Origin: a virus
Virus record (IMG/VR): IMGVR_UViG_3300009008_000095
Location: 1-39,834 of that record
Length of the DNA stretch: 39,834 nt
Reading direction: 5' to 3' (one strand)
The translations under genes and the position numbers were made by a program. The stretch's first letter is position 1. The number at the start of each line of letters is the position of its first letter. The notes beneath the pieces were generated by a model, which had not been told where the DNA came from, made no database searches, and saw only the letters and a program-made list of their open reading frames with translations. Positions 31,432-39,066 of the stretch are shown here, piece after piece.

Positions 31432-34089
31432 CTATATGTACTTTAATAAACCTAAAATTTGATTAACTGGAGCAAAAGTACCAGTATATTTGTATAACTT
31501 ACCATTAAAAGTAAATGTTATACCTTCTGTTGATGTTATAGTACCAAATCCACCTATTGATTCTAATCTCTTTAATTGTTTTTCTAATTTTTTTATCAAA
31601 TTTAAATCACCACTACTTTGAACTGCTTTTATAGTGTCTTCTAAATCCTTTTTGATTTTTTGAGCTCCTTCGTCTGGGTTAGCGGTCAACAATTGTGTCA
31701 TATTTAACATTATCTCTGTGCCAAGTCCTAAGAACAAGTCTTCCCAAGGTGTAATATTTTCTTTAAATTTTGCTTTATGGTCTTCTTTATCAGTAGTTAA
31801 AACCCAATCTAAAAATTTTGGAAATTTTTTCATATCCTTTTTAATTTGTGGAATCTTATATGACTTATCAAAGAATGCCCACCTTTTAACTAATCTAATA
31901 AACATACTTTCTGGTAATTTAGTCTTAGTTCTCTTTAAAGCTTTGTTAATATACTCTGTCCAAAAAGCTTGATGATAGTCACCCAACGTGTTATTAGGTT
32001 TTAACTTATATTTTTTCTGTAAAGTGTTTAATTTACCAATATAGAATTTTTTACGATTTGAAAAGTCCTTTACTTTTGGTAATTCTACAACTGGTGGATA
32101 TTCTATTTTATATTGAGTTTGTACATCCTTGTTAACTTGTTTAATCATACCAGTTAACATTCTTGCAAATTGAGAATAGTCACCTATTGCATTTCCTTTA
32201 TCGTCATATTGAAGTACACCATGAAATATCAATAATGATTTCTCATATGGAATCACATTTGCTGTTTTTGGATAGATAATTTCCAAAGACATAAATTGTT
32301 CACCCTCTTTAAAAATTTTATCTCTTTGTTTATCACTAATAGCACCTATAGCATCTTCTAAATCTCTCATAGCTCCTGCAAAAGCTTTGTGTAAATCACC
32401 TCTACCTGCAAACATCTTACTAATACCATTCGTAGTTAACGCACTAGCACCCTTATTCATCAAATGACCTTTGTTTCTAGCCGCTATAAGTTTACCATTT
32501 CTCCAACTTATCATTATATTCTGACCATCTGTCTTTTCTGTAGCTGGTTTTTCTTTACTAAGATTACCTTGTAGTGTATTAGTAATCATTGTTCTGAAAT
32601 CTCTGAATGTTAAATTATTATCATCAAATGGATGTGCTAAATGTCCATATGCTCCACCTTCTGTCATTAACCTTTTTACATCATCTACAATATCAATTCT
32701 TTCTTTTAATGGTTTTTCTTTTGGAAACTTTCTTTTCAACAATACGTTTAATGATTTTATAGCACTTTTATCATCCGAATGTAATCCTACATCAACATTA
32801 TTTATAGAAACTGGTGTATCAATTATAGCAGTATATCTATATTTACTACCACCCGCTTTTTTCTTTTTAAGTTTTACAGATTCTTTTAATTTAGCTTTCT
32901 TACCTTTAGTTCCTTTATAAGACCATGTGGCTTTACCTTTACCATATTCTTCTGTTGGTTTTTGGGATATCTCAAGTCCTTTACCATCTTTATGCATCCA
33001 TTTAAGTATTTCCCAACCAAGTCTTTCTGATATGCTTGTTAATCTTTCTAAATAATCCTTCGAGGCGTGTTTACTACCTGGTATAGAACCAACTCTTCCA
33101 AACGTAACATTAGATATTGGGTCATCAATCATAGTAAAATCCATGTCAGGGTCTAAAACTTCTGGTTCTTTATCTTTTATCATAAATTCAACAACAGACC
33201 AACCAGTTTTTTGCATAAACCAAGGTACTGCATCTTTAGCTACTCTATAATAGTCTGAAAAATTTCTATAAAATGTTCCTGGCCCATCATCTGGTGCTCC
33301 ACCACCTGCATTAGCACCACGTTTGGAATTGGTAGTTAAAGTAGTAGAAGATTCTTGTATCATTTTTGGTACATCATTGTCAACACAAAAATTAGCTACA
33401 ATTTCCTTAGTCAAAAGTATACCATTTGGTCGCTTATGGTCGAACATCAATCTGTTCGTAATAAATTCATACATTGAGTTATCAAACTTACCGAAAATAA
33501 CCTTAAATAATTTTTTCTTTTTCTTGTCATCTATATCTGGGGAACTTAAAAGTTTTCTAACTTGTGTTCCACTTATATTAGAACCACCCACCTTTAACTT
33601 AAAGGTTGGTACTATATAAATATACCCGTTATCTTCAAAACCCTTCAATTTTGTTACATCGCCAGTATATGGTTTAAAATATTTACCACCAAGTCTTTGA
33701 CCATCCTTTTCACCCAAACCAACTGCGACGGCCGTGTGTTCTTTATCGTATTTGGACAAGATATTAATTGGTGCATAAACATTTTTTTCTTGTACTATTT
33801 GATTTTTTCTGATATTATACATCTTACTAATAATTTTTTGTTTCTCTTTAAAATTAAAAGGATGTCTATCACCACCACTTACATTAGATGTAGCTATAAA
33901 AGTATCCTTAGCACCAAACTCTTTTTGCATTTCTTTAAAAGTATTAAAATGTCCTGCGTGAAATGGTTGAAATCTACCAACATAAACACCAACAATTCTG
34001 TTTATACCTTTAGGGTCAGCACCATGTACCTTGGATTCTCCAAGAGTATCACTAACAATAGATTCTACGAGTTTTTTCATTCCCTTCAT
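31432..34089 (-). CDS. Nucleotidyltransferase fused to ligase-like domain (multi-domain, possible polyprotein)
   Basis: An 885-residue product. Residues 1-18 (MKGMKKLVESIVSDTLGE) form an amphipathic peptide with L16-G17-E18|S19. Domain 1 (about 31-215) is a cytidylyltransferase/NMN-adenylyltransferase fold: GRFQPFHAGH (38-47, the HxGH motif) and ISGTQVRKLL (172-181). I244-Q245-E246|S247, a gp21-type site, lies in the linker. A middle region of unknown fold follows. Domain 3 (about 478-885) has EKTDGQN (Lys519), RNGKLIAARNKG, FMSLEIIYP (600-607) and EGITFTFNGKLYKY (855-868). These match ligase/nucleotidyltransferase motifs I, III/IV and V; the domain resembles DUF6267 of cyanophages. The start overlaps the kinase gene by 4 bases. 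Substrate unknown. Confidence 0.8.
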   Translation of the reverse strand: MKGMKKLVESIVSDTLGESKVHGADPKGINRIVGVYVGRFQPFHAGHFNTFKEMQKEFGAKDTFIATSNVSGGDRHPFNFKEKQKIISKMYNIRKNQIVQEKNVYAPINILSKYDKEHTAVAVGLGEKDGQRLGGKYFKPYTGDVTKLKGFEDNGYIYIVPTFKLKVGGSNISGTQVRKLLSSPDIDDKKKKKLFKVIFGKFDNSMYEFITNRLMFDHKRPNGILLTKEIVANFCVDNDVPKMIQESSTTLTTNSKRGANAGGGAPDDGPGTFYRNFSDYYRVAKDAVPWFMQKTGWSVVEFMIKDKEPEVLDPDMDFTMIDDPISNVTFGRVGSIPGSKHASKDYLERLTSISERLGWEILKWMHKDGKGLEISQKPTEEYGKGKATWSYKGTKGKKAKLKESVKLKKKKAGGSKYRYTAIIDTPVSINNVDVGLHSDDKSAIKSLNVLLKRKFPKEKPLKERIDIVDDVKRLMTEGGAYGHLAHPFDDNNLTFRDFRTMITNTLQGNLSKEKPATEKTDGQNIMISWRNGKLIAARNKGHLMNKGASALTTNGISKMFAGRGDLHKAFAGAMRDLEDAIGAISDKQRDKIFKEGEQFMSLEIIYPKTANVIPYEKSLLIFHGVLQYDDKGNAIGDYSQFARMLTGMIKQVNKDVQTQYKIEYPPVVELPKVKDFSNRKKFYIGKLNTLQKKYKLKPNNTLGDYHQAFWTEYINKALKRTKTKLPESMFIRLVKRWAFFDKSYKIPQIKKDMKKFPKFLDWVLTTDKEDHKAKFKENITPWEDLFLGLGTEIMLNMTQLLTANPDEGAQKIKKDLEDTIKAVQSSGDLNLIKKLEKQLKRLESIGGFGTITSTEGITFTFNGKLYKYTGTFAPVNQILGLLKYI

Positions 34090-34964
34090 TTTCTATCCCT
34101 AAGTTTATCAAGTTTTCTTTTAATAGAATATCGTTTATCTTCTAATTTTTTCCAAACACCCTTAATTGGTGATGTTCCGGCTGGAAACCATTTAAAATAC
34201 ATTAATCTATCAACTAAACCACTATCATTTTTACCTTCTTTAGCATATACTTTATATGCACCACTCATCAATTTAGCATAGTTTTCAATAATCTTAGCAC
34301 CAACACCTCTACCAACGTTTTTCTCTCTCCACTTATCTCTTGCAACAGCTAATTCTGAATTTATTTCCAAATATACAATAATATTATGATAACCTTCTTC
34401 ACGAGTTTGTTTCAATCTACGTAAAATCTTTGGTGGTTTAGACGCTACTGTGTCTATTACAAGAAGTTTACCAGCCTTATGTACTTTAGTTTTAAACAAA
34501 TCCTTTTCATATTCTTTAGCTATATCTCTGATATCAAAGAACGATGCATAAAATGGTTTATACAATAGTTTATAAAAATTATTACTACCTTTATCTTTAT
34601 TCTGTAACCACCAATTAAAATCAAAAGGAAATGTAACTATTTTACCACGATTTGATGTATATGCCGAATTACCAACAAATTCACCAAATCCCCGTTCACT
34701 ACTACGTTCTTCATCTGGTGCTACTTTCAACAAGTGTTGGTAGTGTAACATAGCAGTATCATATTGTAAAGCCATAACTTGTGAATCAGAATTAGTTACA
34801 TTATATCCAGTAAATCCTGGTATGTAACTTGAACCCTCATTATTAATCCAAGTAGACTTACCAGCCGCAGGTAAACCCATCAGAACAACACAAAGTTTTC
34901 CTGTATCTTCAAGAAACTCACGAAGTTCTGATTTTATCATTTCCTTTAAGATTTTTTTGTTCAT
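34086..34964 (-). CDS. P-loop kinase-like protein with putative targeting peptide
   Basis: A 292-residue product. Residues 1-19 (MNKKILKEMIKSELREFLE) form an amphipathic helix with E16 or E19 as possible gp21 cut points (L-R-E|F, F-L-E|D). The domain then starts LCVVLMGLPAAGKST (Walker A, 30-38), followed by GYNVTNSDSQVMA and a later strand KLLVIDTVASKPPKILRRLKQTREEGYHNIIVYLEINSELAVARDKWREKN, which resembles the lid/Arg region of zeta-toxin or polynucleotide-kinase folds. It probably phosphorylates a nucleotide, sugar or RNA end; the substrate is not deducible. It overlaps the lysin gene by 1 base and the ligase-fusion gene by 4, so the three are coupled. Confidence 0.75.
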   Translation of the reverse strand: MNKKILKEMIKSELREFLEDTGKLCVVLMGLPAAGKSTWINNEGSSYIPGFTGYNVTNSDSQVMALQYDTAMLHYQHLLKVAPDEERSSERGFGEFVGNSAYTSNRGKIVTFPFDFNWWLQNKDKGSNNFYKLLYKPFYASFFDIRDIAKEYEKDLFKTKVHKAGKLLVIDTVASKPPKILRRLKQTREEGYHNIIVYLEINSELAVARDKWREKNVGRGVGAKIIENYAKLMSGAYKVYAKEGKNDSGLVDRLMYFKWFPAGTSPIKGVWKKLEDKRYSIKRKLDKLRDRK

Positions 34965-35440
34965 TATACTTCCAATGCTCTTCTAAACCAACCAAAGTAA
35001 AATTTTTCTAAATCTGGTTTTCTTGTTACTAAATCCGCATAGTATTTAACACGATACGCTCTAACTCTATCCAACTCAACACCTTTCATAGCCGCTATTG
35101 TTTTTGGCCCCATTCCACCATCTACCTTTAAACCAGCACCTTTAGCGTTAGCCGCTCGTTGCATAATCTTTACAGCTCTTCCTCTACCTTGATTTACACA
35201 CATATCAAAATAAATGTGACGTAAATCTTCTGATAAAGATTCTACTTTATTTCTATCCCAATAGTGTTCCTTGTAGATTTCTATTGCACCTTCTTTTGTA
35301 AGGTTCTTTATATCTACATCTGGGTGACTTCTTTTAGCAACACCAAAATTAGTTTCACCACCTGGGTCTTTAGGGTCATTTACATAACCGCCTTCGTGGT
35401 GTAAAACCACCTCTATTATTTCTTCGAATTTTATTAACAT
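34964..35440 (-). CDS. GH108-family peptidoglycan hydrolase (lysin)
   Basis: A 158-residue product with the GH108 signature H-E-G-G-Y-V-N-D-P-K-D-P-G-G-E-T-N-F-G (residues 15-33), with Glu16 the likely catalytic residue. The C-terminal part (KVDGGMGPKTIAAM, RAYRVKYYADLV, FYFGWFRRALEV) is the linked peptidoglycan-binding region. These enzymes cut glycan chains as N-acetylmuramidases. There is no signal peptide, so a holin elsewhere or virion use is needed. It lies between fibre and kinase genes. AGGAG precedes the ATG. Confidence 0.9.
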   Translation of the reverse strand: MLIKFEEIIEVVLHHEGGYVNDPKDPGGETNFGVAKRSHPDVDIKNLTKEGAIEIYKEHYWDRNKVESLSEDLRHIYFDMCVNQGRGRAVKIMQRAANAKGAGLKVDGGMGPKTIAAMKGVELDRVRAYRVKYYADLVTRKPDLEKFYFGWFRRALEV

Positions 35441-35469
35441 TTCGTGACTCCTGATGTTATTTTCCTATA

Positions 35470-35479
35470 TATAAATATC
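35470..35479 (-). promoter_or_regulatory. GATATTTATA motif upstream of the lysin gene
   Basis: An exact copy on the coding strand, in the 40-base gap before the lysin ATG and just after the fibre stop. It could start the lysin-kinase-ligase transcript. Confidence 0.4.
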
Positions 35480-35480
35480 A

Positions 35481-36473
35481 TCAACAAAACTTATCGAGTC
35501 TTTCTTTAAGGTTCTCGATTTGATTTTGTCGTTCTTTTACAGCTTCAATTAAACAAGGTATTATTTTAGTATAATTTATACCATAAACACCATCCTTTTG
35601 GACAACCACTTCTGGTATTATATCCTTTACCTCTTGTGCAATCATACCTACTCTTTTTCCATGTCCTTGTTCATCTTTAAACTCTTCTCTCCACTCAAAA
35701 TTTACACCTCTTAATTTATTAATTTTATCAAGTGATTTTGTAAGTGGTTCTATATTTTCTTTTAGCCTAAAATCGGAAACCGCGTTTATTAGTTTACCAT
35801 TTGCATCAGCATTTAAATCCAAACTACTACCAGCAAGTCCACTAACAATAAAACCAAGTGCATTACTACAACTAATTTGTTGGTTATTATCATTTATTTC
35901 CATATGAGTTTGTGTTCCAAATCCGACCCAATCATCATCACCAATAAACGTAGTACCTTCTTGTTGAACTCTTATTACCTCATTTACATCATCACAAGTA
36001 ACATAAGTACCATTGGAGTTGCCAACATTATCTCCCAATGATACAAATCCAATTGAATTTAAAGCAACTTGACCACCTGTATCAGACATACTAATAAAAG
36101 TATTATTACCATTTCCACCCGTATCACCTACTCCAAAATCTTTTCTTGCCGTATTAAAGAAAAACTCATCATCTGCTCCAAATGAACCACCATCATTCCA
36201 TATAACAGCATATTGACTACCACTTACACTTTGTACAGCAGCTAAAAATTGTTCCCACGAACCATCTTTATTCTTCATTTGCATAGTACCACTATTATTT
36301 CTAATACCATATCCATCGCTACCAGTTACACCACCACCATTAAGATATGAATATTTGGATACTGATATATTATCATACGCCGTTGTACCAGTTAAACAAT
36401 CATATAAATCAGACAACATTGTATTAGTAAATGTTGCTCCAGAAGTTATTCCAGTTTTACTTAAATCAGCCAT
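35481..36473 (-). CDS. Tail fibre with S74 chaperone domain, tandem copy 2
   Basis: A 330-residue product. The N-terminus (SKTGITSGATFTNTMLSDLYDCLTGTTAYDNI) is homologous to the previous gene's. The middle carries FIGDDDWVGFGTQTHMEIND. The C-terminal chaperone begins at about residue 232 with VSDFRLKENIEPL and shows GMIAQEVKDIIPEVV and a terminal helix. S74 domains fold the fibre trimer and then cleave at the Ser of the SDxRLK motif. It starts 8 bases inside the preceding gene. Probably an alternative or short fibre. Confidence 0.88.
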   Translation of the reverse strand: MADLSKTGITSGATFTNTMLSDLYDCLTGTTAYDNISVSKYSYLNGGGVTGSDGYGIRNNSGTMQMKNKDGSWEQFLAAVQSVSGSQYAVIWNDGGSFGADDEFFFNTARKDFGVGDTGGNGNNTFISMSDTGGQVALNSIGFVSLGDNVGNSNGTYVTCDDVNEVIRVQQEGTTFIGDDDWVGFGTQTHMEINDNNQQISCSNALGFIVSGLAGSSLDLNADANGKLINAVSDFRLKENIEPLTKSLDKINKLRGVNFEWREEFKDEQGHGKRVGMIAQEVKDIIPEVVVQKDGVYGINYTKIIPCLIEAVKERQNQIENLKERLDKFC

Positions 36474-37482
36474 TATTTTCCAACTTATCTAATCTTTTCA
36501 TTAATTCATCTATTTGTGGTTGTTGTTCTTTTATAGCTTCAACCAATACGGCTACTAATGGGCTATAATTCATACCATACACACCTTCTTTATCTTGAAA
36601 CACAACTTCTGGTACATATTTTTCAACTTCTTGTGCAATAAAACCTATACTTTTTCCAGCACCTCGTGTTTCTTTATCTTTCCATTCAAACTTTACACCA
36701 TCTAAATTTAAAACTTTATTAAGTGGATTTTCAATTGGTTCTATATTTTCTTTTAATCTAAAATCAGATACGTGTAGTTGTAATTTACCAGTAGCATCAG
36801 TTCCCACGTCAATAGCAGTACCAGTTGATAGATTACTAATAATAGTACCATTACTAGCACTCATACTAATTTGTTGATTAGTATCATTTACTTCTATATG
36901 TGTACCATTACCATATCCTACCCAGTCATCATCACCAATGAATGTAGAACCCTCGCATTGTATACGTATAATTTCATTTACATCATCAACGGATATATAA
37001 GTACCAAGAGAAAAACCAGGATAATCTCCACCCCAGAATAGACCTGTAGATTGACATGCTATATTACCTTGTGAATCCGACATACTAATATATGTATTAT
37101 TTCCACTTCCTGCTAAATCCCCACATCTGAATACTTTACCACTATCGTCATATGTAAAACTTGTTGATGAATCAAGACCACTCGAACCATCATTAATTTG
37201 TATATGATTGTTACTACCTGCTACAGTTAATGTTGAACCACCACCACCTGTTGCTATACCTGCCCAACCTCCACCATTATTTTTAAATTCTATAGTACCA
37301 CTATTATTTCTAAGACCATATCCACCAGACCCAGCAGTACCACCTGCGTTCAAATATTCAAATTTAGCTATTTGAATATTATCAAACGCTGTTGTACCAG
37401 TTAGACAATCATATAAATTAGTTATATGTGTTGGTGTTATTGAATAACCACTCGTTATTCCAGTTTTACTTAAATTGGCCAT
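36466..37482 (-). CDS. Tail fibre with S74 chaperone domain, tandem copy 1
   Basis: A 338-residue product. The N-terminus (SKTGITSGYSITPTHITNLYDCLTGTTAFDNIQIAKFEYLN) shares the tandem-paralogue start. The stretch FIGDDDWVGYGNGTHIEVN and following residues are nearly identical to the end of the giant collagen-like fibre. The S74 chaperone begins near residue 243 (VSDFRLKENIEPI), then GFIAQEVEKYVPEVVF. The first base overlaps the end of the preceding fibre gene. A receptor-binding or accessory fibre role is inferred. Confidence 0.88.
   Translation of the reverse strand: MANLSKTGITSGYSITPTHITNLYDCLTGTTAFDNIQIAKFEYLNAGGTAGSGGYGLRNNSGTIEFKNNGGGWAGIATGGGGSTLTVAGSNNHIQINDGSSGLDSSTSFTYDDSGKVFRCGDLAGSGNNTYISMSDSQGNIACQSTGLFWGGDYPGFSLGTYISVDDVNEIIRIQCEGSTFIGDDDWVGYGNGTHIEVNDTNQQISMSASNGTIISNLSTGTAIDVGTDATGKLQLHVSDFRLKENIEPIENPLNKVLNLDGVKFEWKDKETRGAGKSIGFIAQEVEKYVPEVVFQDKEGVYGMNYSPLVAVLVEAIKEQQPQIDELMKRLDKLENNG
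36855..36924. repeat. 70-base exact repeat, copy 2 (pairs with 4147-4216)
   Basis: Identical over 70 bases to 4147-4216 in the giant fibre gene. Both encode the same module just before the S74 chaperone. Confidence 0.85.
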
Positions 37483-38675
37483 TAATTATTCTCTCTATCT
37501 ATTATAACACCTTTAAAATTATCTACAGCTACTTTATCTTTTCTTGTACCAATACAAAGTATATTATACTCACCATCATTTTCAACTTCTATATCAATTT
37601 GTGTTTGATTTTCATTAACTTTACCATATCCTCTACCAAAATGTTTTATCGGATTAACCCATACCATACTATTTTCATTTAAAAATCTATAATAATCTGG
37701 TAAATCTAAACTATTAGAACCACTAAATAAATTTTCCGACCAGCGATATAAATTATCACCACAAGTAGGCGATTCAACAAACGAATGTTGTAAATAATAT
37801 TCAGATGCACTTACTGGATTTGGATGTTTAATTTTAAATGTACCAGAACCTTTACTAAGTGCAGTACTAATATTTAATGACCCAGAAACAGAAACAACAC
37901 CATATGTGATACCTTGAGTACCACCTTCTGAACCAGACGCTGGTATTAATAAAATAGAACCCCCTTGTTCGCCTCCCCCCTCGGTTACGGTTGGTGCCGC
38001 TTGGATAATAACATTTCCTGGGTCATCTATTGCAGATTCTCTACCAATTACCAAATCTTGAGTTTCATCTATTGTTACTAAATCGTTAGTCGAAATAACA
38101 TTTGATTCAACTGAATTTGCAACAATATCATTTGTATTTATGTTACCACCTCGTACTTCTAACCCACTCGCGTCCATATTAATATAGTTATCACCAGTAT
38201 TATATATTAAAATACCATCTTGTGACGCATGTACTTGTGGTTTATTTGCTGTTAATTTAAAATTATCAAGATACATACGCTTATGAATGCTATACGCTGG
38301 GGCCCCAACTACAGACATTGACGATGTTACTTGTATACTAGCCGTTGTCCACGTTGACACAGAAGTTCCACCAGTAAAATCTGTGTCACCATCTTCGGAT
38401 GGAACTTGTGCCGTATAACTAAACTTCTTCCAATCTCCACCTAAAGAAAAAGTTTGATGTACGCCTGTAGCTCTCTTCCCAATAATACAAGTCCACTCAT
38501 TTGTACTATCATGACTAAGATAAAGATTTACTTTTGGAGAAAAACCAGGTGCATTTCTCTTACCAAAAAAAGATAAATTTGCCGATTCTCCTGGTTCCAT
38601 TGGTGTTTTATTACTCGTACCATCAAGTATTGTATCATTTCTTAAATAATGATATACAGTATTTGTTGTAGCCAT
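37482..38675 (-). CDS. Tail fibre, C-terminal half of an apparently split fibre
   Basis: A 397-residue product. Residues 1-135 look like the second half of a carbohydrate-binding-type jelly roll (LRNDTILDGTSN, PGESANLSFFGKRN, FSLGGDWKKFSYTAQVP, RMYLDNFKLT). This fits as the continuation of the fibre ending at 39067. The middle is Ser/Gly-rich fibre stalk. The C-terminus (FKIKHPNPVSASEYYLQHSFVESPTCGDNLYRW, then WVNPIKHFGRGYGKV) is a domain found at phage fibre ends. AAGGAG overlaps the end of the SET remnant. It could be an independent fibre, but starting mid-domain is unusual. Confidence 0.8.
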   Translation of the reverse strand: MATTNTVYHYLRNDTILDGTSNKTPMEPGESANLSFFGKRNAPGFSPKVNLYLSHDSTNEWTCIIGKRATGVHQTFSLGGDWKKFSYTAQVPSEDGDTDFTGGTSVSTWTTASIQVTSSMSVVGAPAYSIHKRMYLDNFKLTANKPQVHASQDGILIYNTGDNYINMDASGLEVRGGNINTNDIVANSVESNVISTNDLVTIDETQDLVIGRESAIDDPGNVIIQAAPTVTEGGGEQGGSILLIPASGSEGGTQGITYGVVSVSGSLNISTALSKGSGTFKIKHPNPVSASEYYLQHSFVESPTCGDNLYRWSENLFSGSNSLDLPDYYRFLNENSMVWVNPIKHFGRGYGKVNENQTQIDIEVENDGEYNILCIGTRKDKVAVDNFKGVIIDRENN

Positions 38676-38681
38676 TTATTT

Positions 38682-38782
38682 TTACTCCTTATTATACCAA
38701 GATAAAATTTCTTGGTCTTTTTTTATATTTTTTACACTTTCAAAAATAAAAATATTATCTTCTTCACTCGTGTAGTAATTTA
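38682..38782 (-). pseudogene. Out-of-frame C-terminal remainder of the SET-domain gene
   Basis: Directly after the stop at 38780, the frame shifted by one base stays open for 33 codons to a TAA at 38682. It encodes VNYYTSEEDN and IFIFESVKNIKKDQEIL, which look like the missing end of a SET domain (I-K-K-x-x-E-I-L core). One extra G at TGG (38783-38785) would join the frames into 127 residues. Either a frameshift mutation or a sequencing/assembly error. Confidence 0.7.
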
Positions 38783-39064
38783 CCATTCTATCTTCAACTT
38801 TTCTGCACTATTGTACAATGACGCGTAACCAAATAAAAAGGCTCTAAAACTATGTGGTGGTTTAGGTCTATCATCACCTTTACTTTTTGGCCAATAGTAA
38901 GTGTATTTACTATCTACGTTATCAATATCTTTCGATGAAAGTTTGGTGTAATAACACTCTTCTAATATTTCTCCAGTCATTATATCCTTTTTAGCAAAAA
39001 CTCCATATCCATGTACTTTAGATTTTCTAATTTCTATTTCATTTCTATACAAAATATTTTTCAT
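38780..39064 (-). CDS. SET-domain protein, N-terminal part, frameshifted
   Basis: A 94-residue product. Residues 13-38 (RKSKVHGYGVFAKKDIMTGEILEE) are the SET start, with G-Y-G-V-F forming part of the S-adenosylmethionine site and the D-I-x-x-G-E-I-L turn. About residues 72-94 (FRAFLFGYASLYNSAEKLKIEW) match the later G-Y-x-S-L-Y-N segment, but the usual N-H-S and P-N residues are absent. SET proteins methylate lysine, often on proteins. The reading stops after W94, and the rest continues one base out of frame, so the gene is broken or misread. It sits between two halves of a fibre, 2 bases after the first. Confidence 0.75.
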   Translation of the reverse strand: MKNILYRNEIEIRKSKVHGYGVFAKKDIMTGEILEECYYTKLSSKDIDNVDSKYTYYWPKSKGDDRPKPPHSFRAFLFGYASLYNSAEKLKIEW

Positions 39065-39066
39065 AA

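Noticed and set aside
33605-33620. TATAAATA-like sequence inside the ligase-fusion gene, with another at about 19924-19933 in the 217-residue gene
   Set aside because: These are within coding sequence in AT-rich codons and are probably chance matches; not counted among the intergenic motif copies.
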